DNA from: Rotaria socialis
Taxonomy: Eukaryota; Rotifera; Eurotatoria; Philodinida; Philodinidae
Direction: 5' to 3'
Length of the DNA: 64,000 nucleotides
NCBI GenBank assembly: GCA_905331475.1
Contig: CAJNYU010001435.1
Location: 186,001 to 250,000, forward strand
Numbering within the stretch: the stretch's first letter is position 1; every line of letters starts with the position of its first letter. Below, in pieces: positions 39,394 to 51,300 of this stretch. The translations under genes and the position numbers were made by a program. The notes under the pieces are model-generated. The model was not told the DNA's origin. It worked only from the letters and a program-made list of their open reading frames with translations, and did no database searches.

Positions 39394-42300
39394 AGCCAAT
39401 CAATTCAATCAAATGATTGCTATTTTCTTCTCTCTAGTTTTTAATTCAAATCATCTATAAATCGTTTTTCTATTACTGTCTATTGAAGAAAAAAGAAGAA
39501 AAAAAAGAGCAATAATAATTTGAATGATGTAATTTTACTGTACACAACGACAACCGATACAGGAAATGCCATCATATCGGGCCTTGCACATTCGCCTATC
39601 GGGTAGTACGATTGAAAAGAGGGAAAGAGAGAACAAGAAGAGGGAGTAGTCTTTGATATAGATTCGATTAGCTCTATCCATCTAGCTGACAAACTTTTTT
39701 CTTCTTCTTATTCTTCTTCATTTTCTCTGCCTCTTAGAATCAACAAAAAGAAGGAAGGAAATGAAATGAATCATTTTTTGCTCCCCTATGCGCGGTCACT
39801 GACAAACTAGTTCCGTATCATAATCATTGCATTTTCCATCTTTGAAATGATCACTAATATATTTATCATTAATTTTAACAAAAGAGCAAAGAAACGAAGG
39901 AAACGATAATGAACAAGAGTCTCCTAAGACATATTTAGTGAAGAGTTTTTATTTTATTTATTGTACAATACGTTTCTTTTTTGTTTGATTCTATCTCTAA
40001 AAATCGTTTATTTATCTTTATTCGAATGATTTATATCTCAAATGATGCTACTTATGTCTCTATTGTTGATGATAGTCGATATGTTTAAGAATGTGTGGAA
40101 TCGGTGAAAGTCGAGCACGTATTGTCAATGATCATTTTCTTTCTTAACGAACTATTCATTGCTTATCTATTGTCTTTTGACTGTATAACTGCTGTCTTTG
40201 TTCTCAAACATATACAGATAGATAAAAATGAACGAATAAATAACGTTTGTATCAATCGACAAATCGTTAAACAATTACAAATCGTACTATGAAAGACATC
40301 TAAGTGATAAACGCTTAAAGGGGTTGGCAGATATTTCATCTCTTATTTTCTTCTTCTTCTCCTCATTGAAACAAGAAGAAGAAGAAGAAGAAGAAGAAGA
40401 AAAACCGATAGTTTATATGAATGATGTCGGCATGAATGAAGATGATGATGATTTATTTATTGAGTAAATTGAATGCTGCTGCTGACCAATCCGTGGTACT
40501 GACTAGAAGACTGACCTTGTCAAACTGATAGACGCCGTCGTCGTCGTCGTCGTCTGAACGAAACACGCTGTTCAATATAAATCACTTGTCTTTGAATAAT
40601 GCCATTGTAATACAATATTATAAGAAAATGAAGAGGAAAAATAGGAACTAATTAGTTACTCTTCTTTCTATTCCCGGAATGCACATTTTTGTGTTCATAC
40701 ACATATACTATAAACAGATGAGCGGCTGATTTCCTTTATTTTCCTTGTACACATGGAAAGATGTGGAAAAAAAATTCCAATCTATTTTTCTGACTTTCTT
40801 GCTCTTCCCGCTTTCCTCGTTTTCTACTGTTGTTATTATTATTATTATTGTCGTTTTTTTTGCCTTACATGTTCACGTCCATTCTTTTCTCGTTCCTTGT
40901 TAAAAGGGTCACCAGGCGGAGAAGTGGTTTGCGATTTTGATTATCGTCTTTCCTTTCTTTTTTTCTTCTTCTTCTTTAGCTTGCTTCTTTTTTTCAATAG
41001 GCAAGAAAAAAAACCAATGTGAGAAAGAACAAGGTTGTAACAACACTTATTCAATCAACATTTGGGAACGGCAACAAGCTGATGACATCAGCTCAGACAA
41101 GATGACTATAGAACCAACACAATAAAAATCGTATTATTCAATAGATAGCATGCGTGCATGAGTAGAATGAATGAATGAATGTATACGTGTATATGCACGT
41201 GTAAAAGAATCTTGATATGAGCAGAGAAGTACTACGATTATGACAGTAGTGTCGTCTAATTATACATGAAATCTTTAGATACAGTCCTTGGAGTTATTCA
41301 CAGTTGTTCGGTTTTTGTCAATGTGAAGGTAATAAGGAACACGCTGTATGCTATTTGTAATGAATGAGACGTAGCTAGGCATGTGTGCAGCCTCCTGCTA
41401 ATAATTACTAATCACCATCCTAGTTGGGATTAAACCTGCTGGTTTGTTTGCGCGACGTGGTGGAGAGAACTCATTTTGCAATAAGCACACAGTTATTTCC
41501 GGAACCTTGACGTAATGACACAACGGTGATAATCTATCACGGTATACATACCATAAAAGAGCACATCGCCTGTCTGATCGGAATTGCAGAGCACACTTTC
41601 AAACAAAAAAGACGATCTCATAAGAAAATAAGCTCGTTTAAGTATTGTTCCTCGAAACTGTTAACATGCACTACCGGATACGACAAACAAATAGAAATAG
41701 GAAAAAGAAAAAAGAATAAAAAGAAAGAATAAAACTTGAAAAGCACACAACATAACTAAAAAATTAACCTACAGTTGAGTAATCAAATTTTACTCCATTC
41801 AATTTGTAGTCTTTCTTTTCTTTTCTTTTCTTTTTATTTGTCTTCATGTTACCATTGCATCATACAGCTGTCGACTTAAATTATCGCTAAAATAGACCGG
41901 TCACGCCTTTGTGGTCTATTGTAAACAAGAATATTGTATAGTTATTGTCTAGCTATAGATGTCATCGAAATATAATCTCTTGAGAGAGATTGTATGTGAG
42001 TATGTGATTACTGTTTGTAACCCGTGTTTTCCGCCTTAAATCGGCAAAGAAAAGGGGAAGAAGAAAAAAGAATGAAGAAAATTTTGCTAAACAGAAAAGA
42101 AGACTTATGTGCCCATACATAATTTAATCATTTCTTTTTAAGCAGAAGTCCTTACCGAAACAGAAGACGGTGAACTAACAATATCTTGATTTCTCAAGCG
42201 GGTCGTTTTTTCCTTGTTCTCTTTTCTTTTTTTTGTATAGAGAAAAGTTTTGGCAAGTGTGGATTAATCTGCGGTTGAATGTGATAGAAGCATGTCCTAT

Positions 42301-45300
42301 TATCACAGTAACAGCCGTACAAAATCGATAAACTGTCTAATGGTGACTGAGAACAAGAGAGATTATTACCATCGATGATCTATTTTTTCGTTTGTTATTT
42401 GTTCTCTGTTAACAATTTTCTATGATCTCTTTTGTCCAAGCGCAACTAATCGATTTTTCAGGAAAAAAAACATGCATACACACATACATACTTCTATATT
42501 GACTTGGTTTTTCTTTTCTTCGATCAATGTCGTTGTTATATATAAATCTATAAATTACTATAATTATATTCAATAAAAAATATCTATTTATATATCTAAA
42601 TAGAAATGTGTAATAGTATTGATTGATTGTTTGCTTGTATAAGGCTTCATGTTCATCAAGACAGGAGAGAAATCGATGGTTGTCATATTACTATTAGTCA
42701 GTTAGTGCCCTTAAGCAATTAAGGCACAAGCGAAACAGGATGAGCATTTAGTGCTACAGTGATTTCAATTATCGGATAAGTATGCACCGAAGATCGTGCA
42801 GCACTATTCCTAACTATACTACAACACTGATCGTATCAACGCAACAACTTCCGTTGCCAATGTCGCTTTTTCCATCATCGTTGACTATTTGTCCAATGGA
42901 TGGCGATAGGCTCTTCTATTTTTTTTCTCGCTCATCAAATCAATAAAACTCGGATTAGACACACATATGAATATACATTGGCACTAACTCATTCGCATTC
43001 TGTCTTTTTTCCTATTGTCTGTGTTTATATAAGGACACATTTTTGCTATTAATTAGCTGAACACAAATACGCACACACACACACACACACACACACATAA
43101 ATTCTTCCGTATAATCTAAGTAACTATGAATGAACATTATATTAACCTCTTCCATCAAGAGCAGTGATCCATTCATGTCTTATTAGAATAACAGTTATTC
43201 AACTATGTATCGGATCTATTAGATCATCTTATATTTCTTTGAATAAAACACAAGGAAAATGCTAAGAAGTTAATTTAAATGCACACATAACTAAAATTAA
43301 CAATGAGAACACATATAACGGTTTCATCATTCGACGGAGATCATTTTCTTCTTCTTCTTCTTCTTTTTCTTCTGCTTCTATCGAATCAATGAATAGATCC
43401 GGCCAGTAATGTGCATTGACTATGAATTATAGCAAATAGACTTCATTCAACATTGTTATATTTACTTGGGATTGACTCCAATATAAGAAACTTAAACATG
43501 CACGATCACAAAGCTTACCATAATATTCAAAGCTACTCAATTCGTTGTTAGTAATTAATTTCGTTAAAATGGAGTGTAATTTGTATTTAAATCGACATAC
43601 GTCAACAAAATAGATATTGTGGAGTAGAGAATCTCTTGAAGAGCTTTTAATGCAATCAATTCATAGAGAAAATAAAATGTTCTATATTTGTTTTAATAGT
43701 AACATTTTGATTTATTAGCTTCTTGATTTCTCTATTGTCAACATCGATTCATAAATCGATTTTATTAACAAACATATTTCATCATAAATAAGCTATGCAT
43801 TTTGTTTTTTAATCACTAAATTCGATTCTCATTTTTTTTTGTATCCTGTGTCCTTCCTGGTTATGTAATAGAAAAATAGCTTCTCTCACTATTGCCAATA
43901 GAAAATATCAGATATCGATAATTGTAGAAAAATATCTTTCATATCAGCTATGAAGACTTTTTTCGCATATATTGTTGAGATTATTTTATCGCTTTAATAA
44001 AGACCAAATCACATATGGAAATTTCTACTTGTATCTATCGTAACATAACTGCTATTAATCGACACCTGATCTGTTTCTATGAAGAATTTTAAGCGATCCT
44101 ATGATTGAAACTATCCAATAATACAGCAGATAAACTCCGATTGAATGAAAAATTATAGTATCTTTAAACATACCTTTGTTGTTCATTTTTGAATACAATT
44201 TATAATAGAATAACTTTGGACTTTCTTATTTAAAATGCAAAATTTTTTATGAGTTCTCAAAAAAAAAATCCAAGTGAGCTCTTCAACGAGCAAAAGTTCG
44301 TTATGAAGTGCTCATAGAATCTCTTGAGAATGTATAGAAAAATTCATGATTTGTATATTTTGAACTAAACTGCAACGCTACATGAATATTAATTAACAAC
44401 AATCGATTGTATTGTTTTTTTCTCGATTAATCTTAACAAACAAACTTTATCAATAAATATTAACTTATAGAAATCAATTGTATTTATTACTAATTTTGAC
44501 AAAAACTTCAATAGTAACTGTTATTGTAGAAAAAGAAAAGAATCAATTCAATTGTTGTCATTTCAATCAATCTTAACAACAACAACAATAAACATAATTT
44601 CTAATCTGTCAAATTACTTTTTCTTATATACGGGGAACAAGAAAGAAAAGATCAAATTGCCCTTGTTTTCATACAGAATAGGCATACGTGAATATAATGA
44701 TAGATGACATCGCATACGAATGCCTACAATAATCGTAAATTCTTATCATGTGTTTTGAAGAAATCTCAAATGGCTTCCTTGTAAGTTCCGCACAAATCTC
44801 TAAGCTTTACAACGGGCCACTAAGGGGAATTGACTAACAAACATATTTCAATGTATAATATTTAGCATCAATAAATTTTCCATGTAAATTGGATTTGATC
44901 TCGCTTTTTTCTTTTAATGTATAACATATATCATAATAAGAAGAATATTACCTGTCTCACGTCAGCATCTTTTTCTTCTTCCTTCAAATTCTCATAAGTA
45001 ATTAGACAAACTATTTTTAACTTTTCTTCAGATAGTAATTATAATTAAGTAATCAATATTCATTCGATGTTACATATATATATATATATTTATTTATTTA
45101 TTTCTTTGAATTCAATTTATTTTTTCTATTCCATTGTAAGAGAAAGAAAAGGAAAGAAGAACATTACACGAGTCAAATATGAAGAAGTGAGAGAGAAAAA
45201 AAAGAGAATCAAGTTGATAATATGATGATCTTATACACAATTCAAAAAATAAGAAAAGATGTAGATATCTAGAGATCAACACGCTAATACAACAATAACA

Positions 45301-45505
45301 ATAACAAAAGGAAAGAAACCAGATAGAATAGGTTTCATTCGATTCCACAGAAAGAAAAAAAAATATATATATAAATAACAAACATGTATCATCATTTCCG
45401 AAAGCACAGTGCTGATTGAACAATAAACAGAACAATAACAAGTACAACAACAACAAAAAGAAGATACATATAGATCGAGAAAAAGAAAGATATTTGACAA
45501 TAAAC
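39394..45505. other. Long intergenic region upstream of the phosphatase
   Basis: About 6.1 kb between the phosphatase start and the 3' end of the cyclin gene. It should contain the phosphatase promoter and any untranslated first exons. Simple repeats include GAA (40374-40401), GTC (40532-40552) and CA (43072-43097). Open frames here are low-complexity Phe/Leu/Ser-rich translations of pyrimidine tracts. No coding or RNA gene is supported. Confidence 0.65.
43072..43097. repeat. (CA)n microsatellite
   Basis: About 13 CA units. Confidence 0.9.
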
Positions 45506-47527
45506 TCATTCAGTGGCTAATTTGTGGATAAGTGTTCGCTGTTGCATACAAAATAAACTTGCTTGTGATAATTGTTCATGTTCATAACGTTTGGTAAGAA
45601 TTTCACATTCTTTTGAATTTGTTCCTGCTAAACATTTGTCAATAAATTGTGCTAAAATTTTGACGCCATTTGACATTGATTCATATGTTTTATATGGAGA
45701 ACGACTTTGTAATTCTTGTGGCCAACATTGGTCAAATGTTAATGGTTGATTTGGATTGAGAATATAGCGTGCTATATATGTTGCACTTGCTGCAACAAGT
45801 GACGGAGCCAAACCAACACAGGATACATTCAGTAATGACATATCGATAAGAAATTTACCAATAGCATGTTGTTCATCACCGGCACTTGATACGAATGAAA
45901 AACGACGAAGAAATTGAAGGCTAAAATGTTTTTTTTTCGAAATGACAAAGCATGTTATTTTGATTTTAATGCAGAATAGAAAATTTTACCTTGTAGGTCG
46001 ATTAAGTTCAAAGCGTAATTCATGCAGAATTTTCTTTTCCATTTTTTTTACTTGATCACTTGTATATGTATGATCAGTAACATAGACAAGTTCATCAACA
46101 GGTGGATGATGAGTTTCCTAGATGAAAAACAGTTTATGTCTAACGAGAATTGATATATCGCTTTCAAAAGTAGATGTTATAAACAATGACAATCTAGATT
46201 AGTTTTGGTCATTTTTTCAAATAATTCGATACTCAAATTTTATCTGATTGTTTACGAAGGAAAACCTTTTCAATGATAATTTTACTTACTTCAACTTTAG
46301 CGGCAATCAGAAATGACGCTACGGCAATTAATTGTAGATTTTTTTGTGTAACAAATCCAGCGCCAGCTGTTGTTGAATTAATACACTGTTGAAGAAAACG
46401 ATCAAGTAAGCCAATACAACTAAATGACGGACAAAAACAACTTATGTTAATCATTGTCATGAAAAGATTTGAATACGAAATCAGTAGTTCTATCTAACTC
46501 TATATATACACTAGAGAAATGATACTTTCAAAGCGATTCTTTAAAGAAAATTCAAGTACTAGACTGAAATGCAACCGTTTACAACAAGATATGCCTTCTT
46601 ACATATGCATGGCATCTTGAGATAAATGAAATCGCGCATAAAATAATTGTATAATCCATCCGACAACAGTAGTTCGATGTTTTGTTGTAAGTTTCCATGG
46701 TCGCGAAGCACTACCATTTGCCATTGTAGCCATCGTTGTCAACGGAAATAATGTTGTTGTTGATGCACTGGTTAAAAATGTTGATTGTATAGGATATCGT
46801 TTTTCTAATGCATACAATAAATTCATGATATCAGCAACATAATCCATAGCATATGTTGGATCAATCGGTTCATCATCTTCATCTATATGTAAATCATCGC
46901 TAGTTAAAGCCTGTTCGATTATATCGATTGTTATCTCTTCAGCAGCATATTTATCAAGTAATTGTATAGGTATTGGTATTGGTTTTTTACGCAATACATT
47001 TGCTGGCAGTGTGGTTGGACGCTTTGATGCACGATTTTCTTTATTATCACTATTCATGGAATATTTTGTTTTAGGTTGTTCAACAAGATCCATTTTTTTG
47101 ACATTTTCAGTTAATGAAGCAACAATCTTTTGGAATAGAGACAATCAATAGATAAGTAAAAAAACAAGAAAAAGACCACAATTCTTTAACTTACAACTTG
47201 TTTTAATGTTTCACCATCACCAGTGGAGTTATCTAATGACGAACCCGAGACAATAACAGCTAATTTATGTAGTGAACGTCGTCGTTTAAAAACAGCAACA
47301 TTTTTTGTGATTGCACTTGCACGTCGTACTTGTTGTTTAAGTACGCCGATGGTTGATAAATCATTTTCACTTTTAATATCTTCATTTTGTATCGGTTTCA
47401 ATGTATTTGTTGTATTAGTAGTTGCTGATGCACCAAGAATAGAATTACGAATTTTGGATTGACGAGCTAATGAAGCTTTTGTTGGACGTGGTATTATAAT
47501 TGATGGACGTTTAATTGATGAACGCAT
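45506..47527 (-). CDS. Mitotic A/B-type cyclin
   Basis: Regulatory subunit of a cyclin-dependent kinase. Exons: 47527-47195, 47126-46603, 46419-46290, 46117-45990, 45920-45506. Phases agree and give 509 aa. The first about 270 residues are basic, low in structure and carry RxxL-type candidates for a destruction box (e.g. RRSL), but no textbook RxxLxxxxN was found. The cyclin N-box follows: YVADIMNLLYALE, HRTTVVGWIIQLFYARFHL, GLLDRFLQQ, LQLIAVASFLIAAKVE, DELVYVTDHTYTSDQVKKME. The C-box has LRFELNRPTSLQFLRRF and SAGDEQHAIGKFLIDMSLL. The YVTDHTYTSDQV/ELNRPT region resembles cyclin A as much as B, so the subtype is left open. The usual MRxILVDW is replaced by HRTTVVGW after a Ser/Thr-rich insert. 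Divergent from the eL41 gene. Confidence 0.88.
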
Positions 47528-47989
47528 AGTTGTGGCTTGAGTTAAAAGAAGAAAAAGGGAACGAAACGATCTAGAAAAAGACGATGAACACTGATAAATA
47601 CGAAAAAATCACGTCAAGACAAAGAAGCAAGTCTGACGATATTTCAATGAGCGATATAGTCAGCCGCGAAACAAAGAACGAAAAAATGAAGATTTTATAC
47701 ATTTGGCTAATTTCTATTGATTTTTTACAGTTTTTTAATTAAAACTTTCCATAAAATAGATTAAAATAATTTAAAATAAATACTACATTTATGAAGTGCA
47801 TAGGTGTGTTCGAAATTACACGGAGGTTAAATGATCATCGGTCGACACCAATTGAAATGTTTAACCGAGTAACTCGCTCGCTCGTATTTATTCATAGTCA
47901 TTCGAACATTTTCATCGAGGCGCTATACAGATTGATTTATTTACACTTTTTTATTTTATTGTAGATCTCGCATTTTAAAATAATTAAAC
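47528..47989. promoter_or_regulatory. Shared intergenic region of divergent cyclin and eL41 genes
   Basis: 462 bp separates the two start codons on opposite strands. A pyrimidine-rich acceptor (ttttattgtag) ends about 26 nt before the eL41 ATG, indicating a 5' UTR intron or trans-splice acceptor. No clear TATA box could be assigned. Confidence 0.5.
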
Positions 47990-48120
47990 ATGCGAGCTAA
48001 GTGGCGTAAGAAACGTATGCGTAGATTGAAACGTAAAAGACGGCGTAAGTTCGATAAATCACCAAAAAAAAATGTTTTTTTTTAATTCTAAATTTAGGTA
48101 TGCGCGAAAGATCGAAATAA
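47990..48120 (+). CDS. RPL41: Ribosomal protein eL41 (25 aa, two exons)
   Basis: Smallest protein of the cytosolic large ribosomal subunit; a single basic helix at the subunit interface. Exons 47990-48044 and 48098-48120 join in phase 1 (53-nt intron). The product starts MRAKWRKKRMRRLKRKRR and ends MRERSK, against the near-universal Arg/Lys-rich 25-residue sequence of eL41. Length is exactly the family's. It is too short for ordinary gene finders, and the intron hides it further. Lies between the divergent cyclin gene and the downstream polymerase gene, same strand as the latter. Confidence 0.95.
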
Positions 48121-48350
48121 ACAATCAATACATCCAAAGTGAAACACAACCAGATTAATCCAACGGCGCTACAGAATTAATATCTCATAAACTCTGTTTT
48201 CGTTGTTTTTATAAAGTTTTGTTTCGTTGATGATGTTTTAATTGAAAAATGCACAAGAAAATAAACAACAATTGGAAAAAAACATAAAAACAAACAAATT
48301 TTCTCTTTTTTTTCTTTTTAATTTCTATAAGTAATTAAATAGATTAAAGA

Positions 48351-51300
48351 ATGATATCAGTACGGATTGTTCTCACAGATCATTATCTAACATCGGTTAA
48401 TTCACAATTCGATCCTGTATATTCTAAACTGCGACATCCGATAAAACAAGTACCAATCATTCGCATATTCGGACCGAATGAAGCGGGTACATGATTAAAA
48501 ATAAAAAAAATATTCAAAAAAAATCGAAAGAAATTTCTTGTGAATCTTGTTTTTCAGGAAAGAAAGTTTGCCTTCATGTGCATGGAGTCTTTCCTTATTT
48601 ACTTGTGAAATCACCCACGGATGAAATACGTTACGGTGAACAATTGGCGCAAAGTTTAGATATGGCAATTAATTTATCGTTTGAAAAAGGAAATATTGAA
48701 ACAAAACATGTTCATGACATAAAATTGGTTGAGTTATTGTATACATAGCTTGTTTTTTCTTTGCCATTTGATGAAATCGAGAAATTCGATCGGATTTTAT
48801 TTAGACCTATCTATGGCTATCATGACAAAATGGTTAAGTTTTGGAAAATTGAATTTTATAATCCTGCGATTATTCGAAAGTAAGACTTCGAATTGATAGA
48901 AAAACGTTTAGAACTGGATAAAGAATTCGGAAGAATAGTTAAATTATCTTATGAACAGAGTGGCGAAGCAATGGAGTGTAACGCGCCCATATCGTTCAAT
49001 TCATTGAGGAAAAAATTAAATAGTAGATTTTGAAAAATTCGAGTTGTCGTGATCGATCGTCAATGTTTTTCGGAGCTTATCACGTAATCTCATATAATGA
49101 ATTTCAAGAATTGTCTTTTTTTCCACGTTCAGAGCATCTGATCTTCTCTTAGCTGGTGCTGTAATGAATCAAGAATTTCAACCCCATGAAGCTCATGTTC
49201 CATTCAATCTGCAAGTATGGGAATATCTTTTTTTATTACTAGAAACAAAAATAATGTGTTTTCTTTCTTAGTTTTTTATTGATTATAATTTATACGGTAT
49301 GAACTTTATACTATTCAATAATGCTGCTGAACGGCAATTATCAAATATGACTAGTAAAAACTACAGAAAGAATTACTTCTTTCATTTTATTTATTCTAAT
49401 TTAGCGAATCTCTCAGCAGCAACGAATCAAACCACAAAGTAAATATTTCTTTCTTAATTAAGGAAGAATAAATCATAGGGTTTTGCAATACAATAGTATA
49501 TCATCTATACAACGAGTATCATCTTGTAAACTTGAATATGATGTACATATCGATGATATTTGTAATAATCTACCTCAATTAGGCCAGTTTCATTAAATTT
49601 AACTAGTAATCAATCTACTTGTTATTCTTTCTTTCTCTCTCTCCATAGGCAAAGGTATTGCTAATCCAGGTTTACAAGCTCTGTGGAATGGTGAACGAAC
49701 TAGACGAGAACATTTAAAGATTATTGACCGTTTAACACCACCAACATCACCTGGTATAACGATCTAAATGAAGTGATTAACTAGTAAAATATTGAGTTCA
49801 TTTTTTTAAAGAACGTCCTCATGCAAATCCATTTGTTGCTGAGACTCGTCATCAAGAAAAATTAAAAGCTAATATTCAAAAACGGTAAATACAAAAAAGA
49901 AATACACGCTCACGATAGAATTTCATTCTTTCATAGGCCTCCACCTACTGATGAAGTACTCGAATCGAGCCCTCCAGTTAATCTTGATGATACAACAATA
50001 GATTTAGCACGAATTGAACGAGTCAATTCAATGAGTATGATTGGTTTTAATTAAACCATTTTATGAAGTTTATTTAATCGTCGTAGGTCAAGAAATCGAC
50101 GATGAAGTTCTCGTACAAATGATGGTCAATGATGAAATAAGTGATTCACAAGGAATTGAAAATGATAGTATTTTAGCTGGTGTATATTTTTTATTTTAAT
50201 TTTATAATAAATCATCATGTTTTATATTTTATTTGTAGCTGATGTCAAACAATTAGATGATGAAGAATTGTTAGATAATGATGTGTAGGAATTTCATCTT
50301 TCGTTTTTTTTAAATTTTATTTCTTATTAATGAATTATAGAGAAAAAACTGTTGTTAATACTTCAATACTTACATCAGGTATATTTCTAAGAGGATCTAA
50401 AAGCAGGTTGAATCTTTATTTTTATTATTAGATATAGAATCTGATACATTAAGCGTATTATCACCAACATTGACAATAACAAATAGTGAACCATCATCTC
50501 AAACAAGTGAACAAGAGCGAGATGAGATGAAAAAATATTTACAAGAATTTTTTGAGGCGTCAACAAATAAAAACGTGCCAATATCATCAAAATATTGTTG
50601 GCTAGAAACAACAAATCGACCACCCGTACGTAAACGAACGACAAATCTATTGCATCGGAAAATTTCTACACAAATTATTTGTCAAGATATTGAAGATGAA
50701 ACATCATTTGTTAAATTAGTAAATTTTTCTTTCGAATCATTCACTCACATAGTACATTGGTATTATACTATCATAGTTTTCAAACATTCCGGAATTTATT
50801 TCCAAGCATCATCAACATACTAATGAAGCAATAATTGATATCAATCCTGGTCAAGGGTAATTTTTTTATTTTTTCTTATAAATAAATTTAATTCATTTGT
50901 GAAAGTGCTCAATGGTATCAACCATTACAACCGCCACCTCATTCTGAGCAATACAGAATACCAATGTCGAAGTAAATACATCCATAAAATTCAACTATTA
51001 TTTTGCTAATATTTATTTTTTGAACAATAATAATAGATCATTAAAGAAAGAAAATATATCAAAAAAATCTCGTACGAACCTTCTTCATAAAGAATCATTT
51101 TGTATGAATAGAAATGATAATTGTGCGGATAAAGTTAAACAAACTGATATAATTCATGAGTGTCAGTATTTAACAATAGTTTCGTTTGAAATATTTTGTC
51201 ATACAAATGAAACATATGCATTTGCACTGGATACAGATGAAATATGTTCATTATTTTGTACAAAAGCTTATGAGACAACGAATGGATGGAAAATTCAATC

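Noticed and set aside
40753-41022. Phe/Tyr/Cys-rich frame in the long intergenic region
   Set aside because: Translation of T-rich and TTA-repeat DNA; no family signal.
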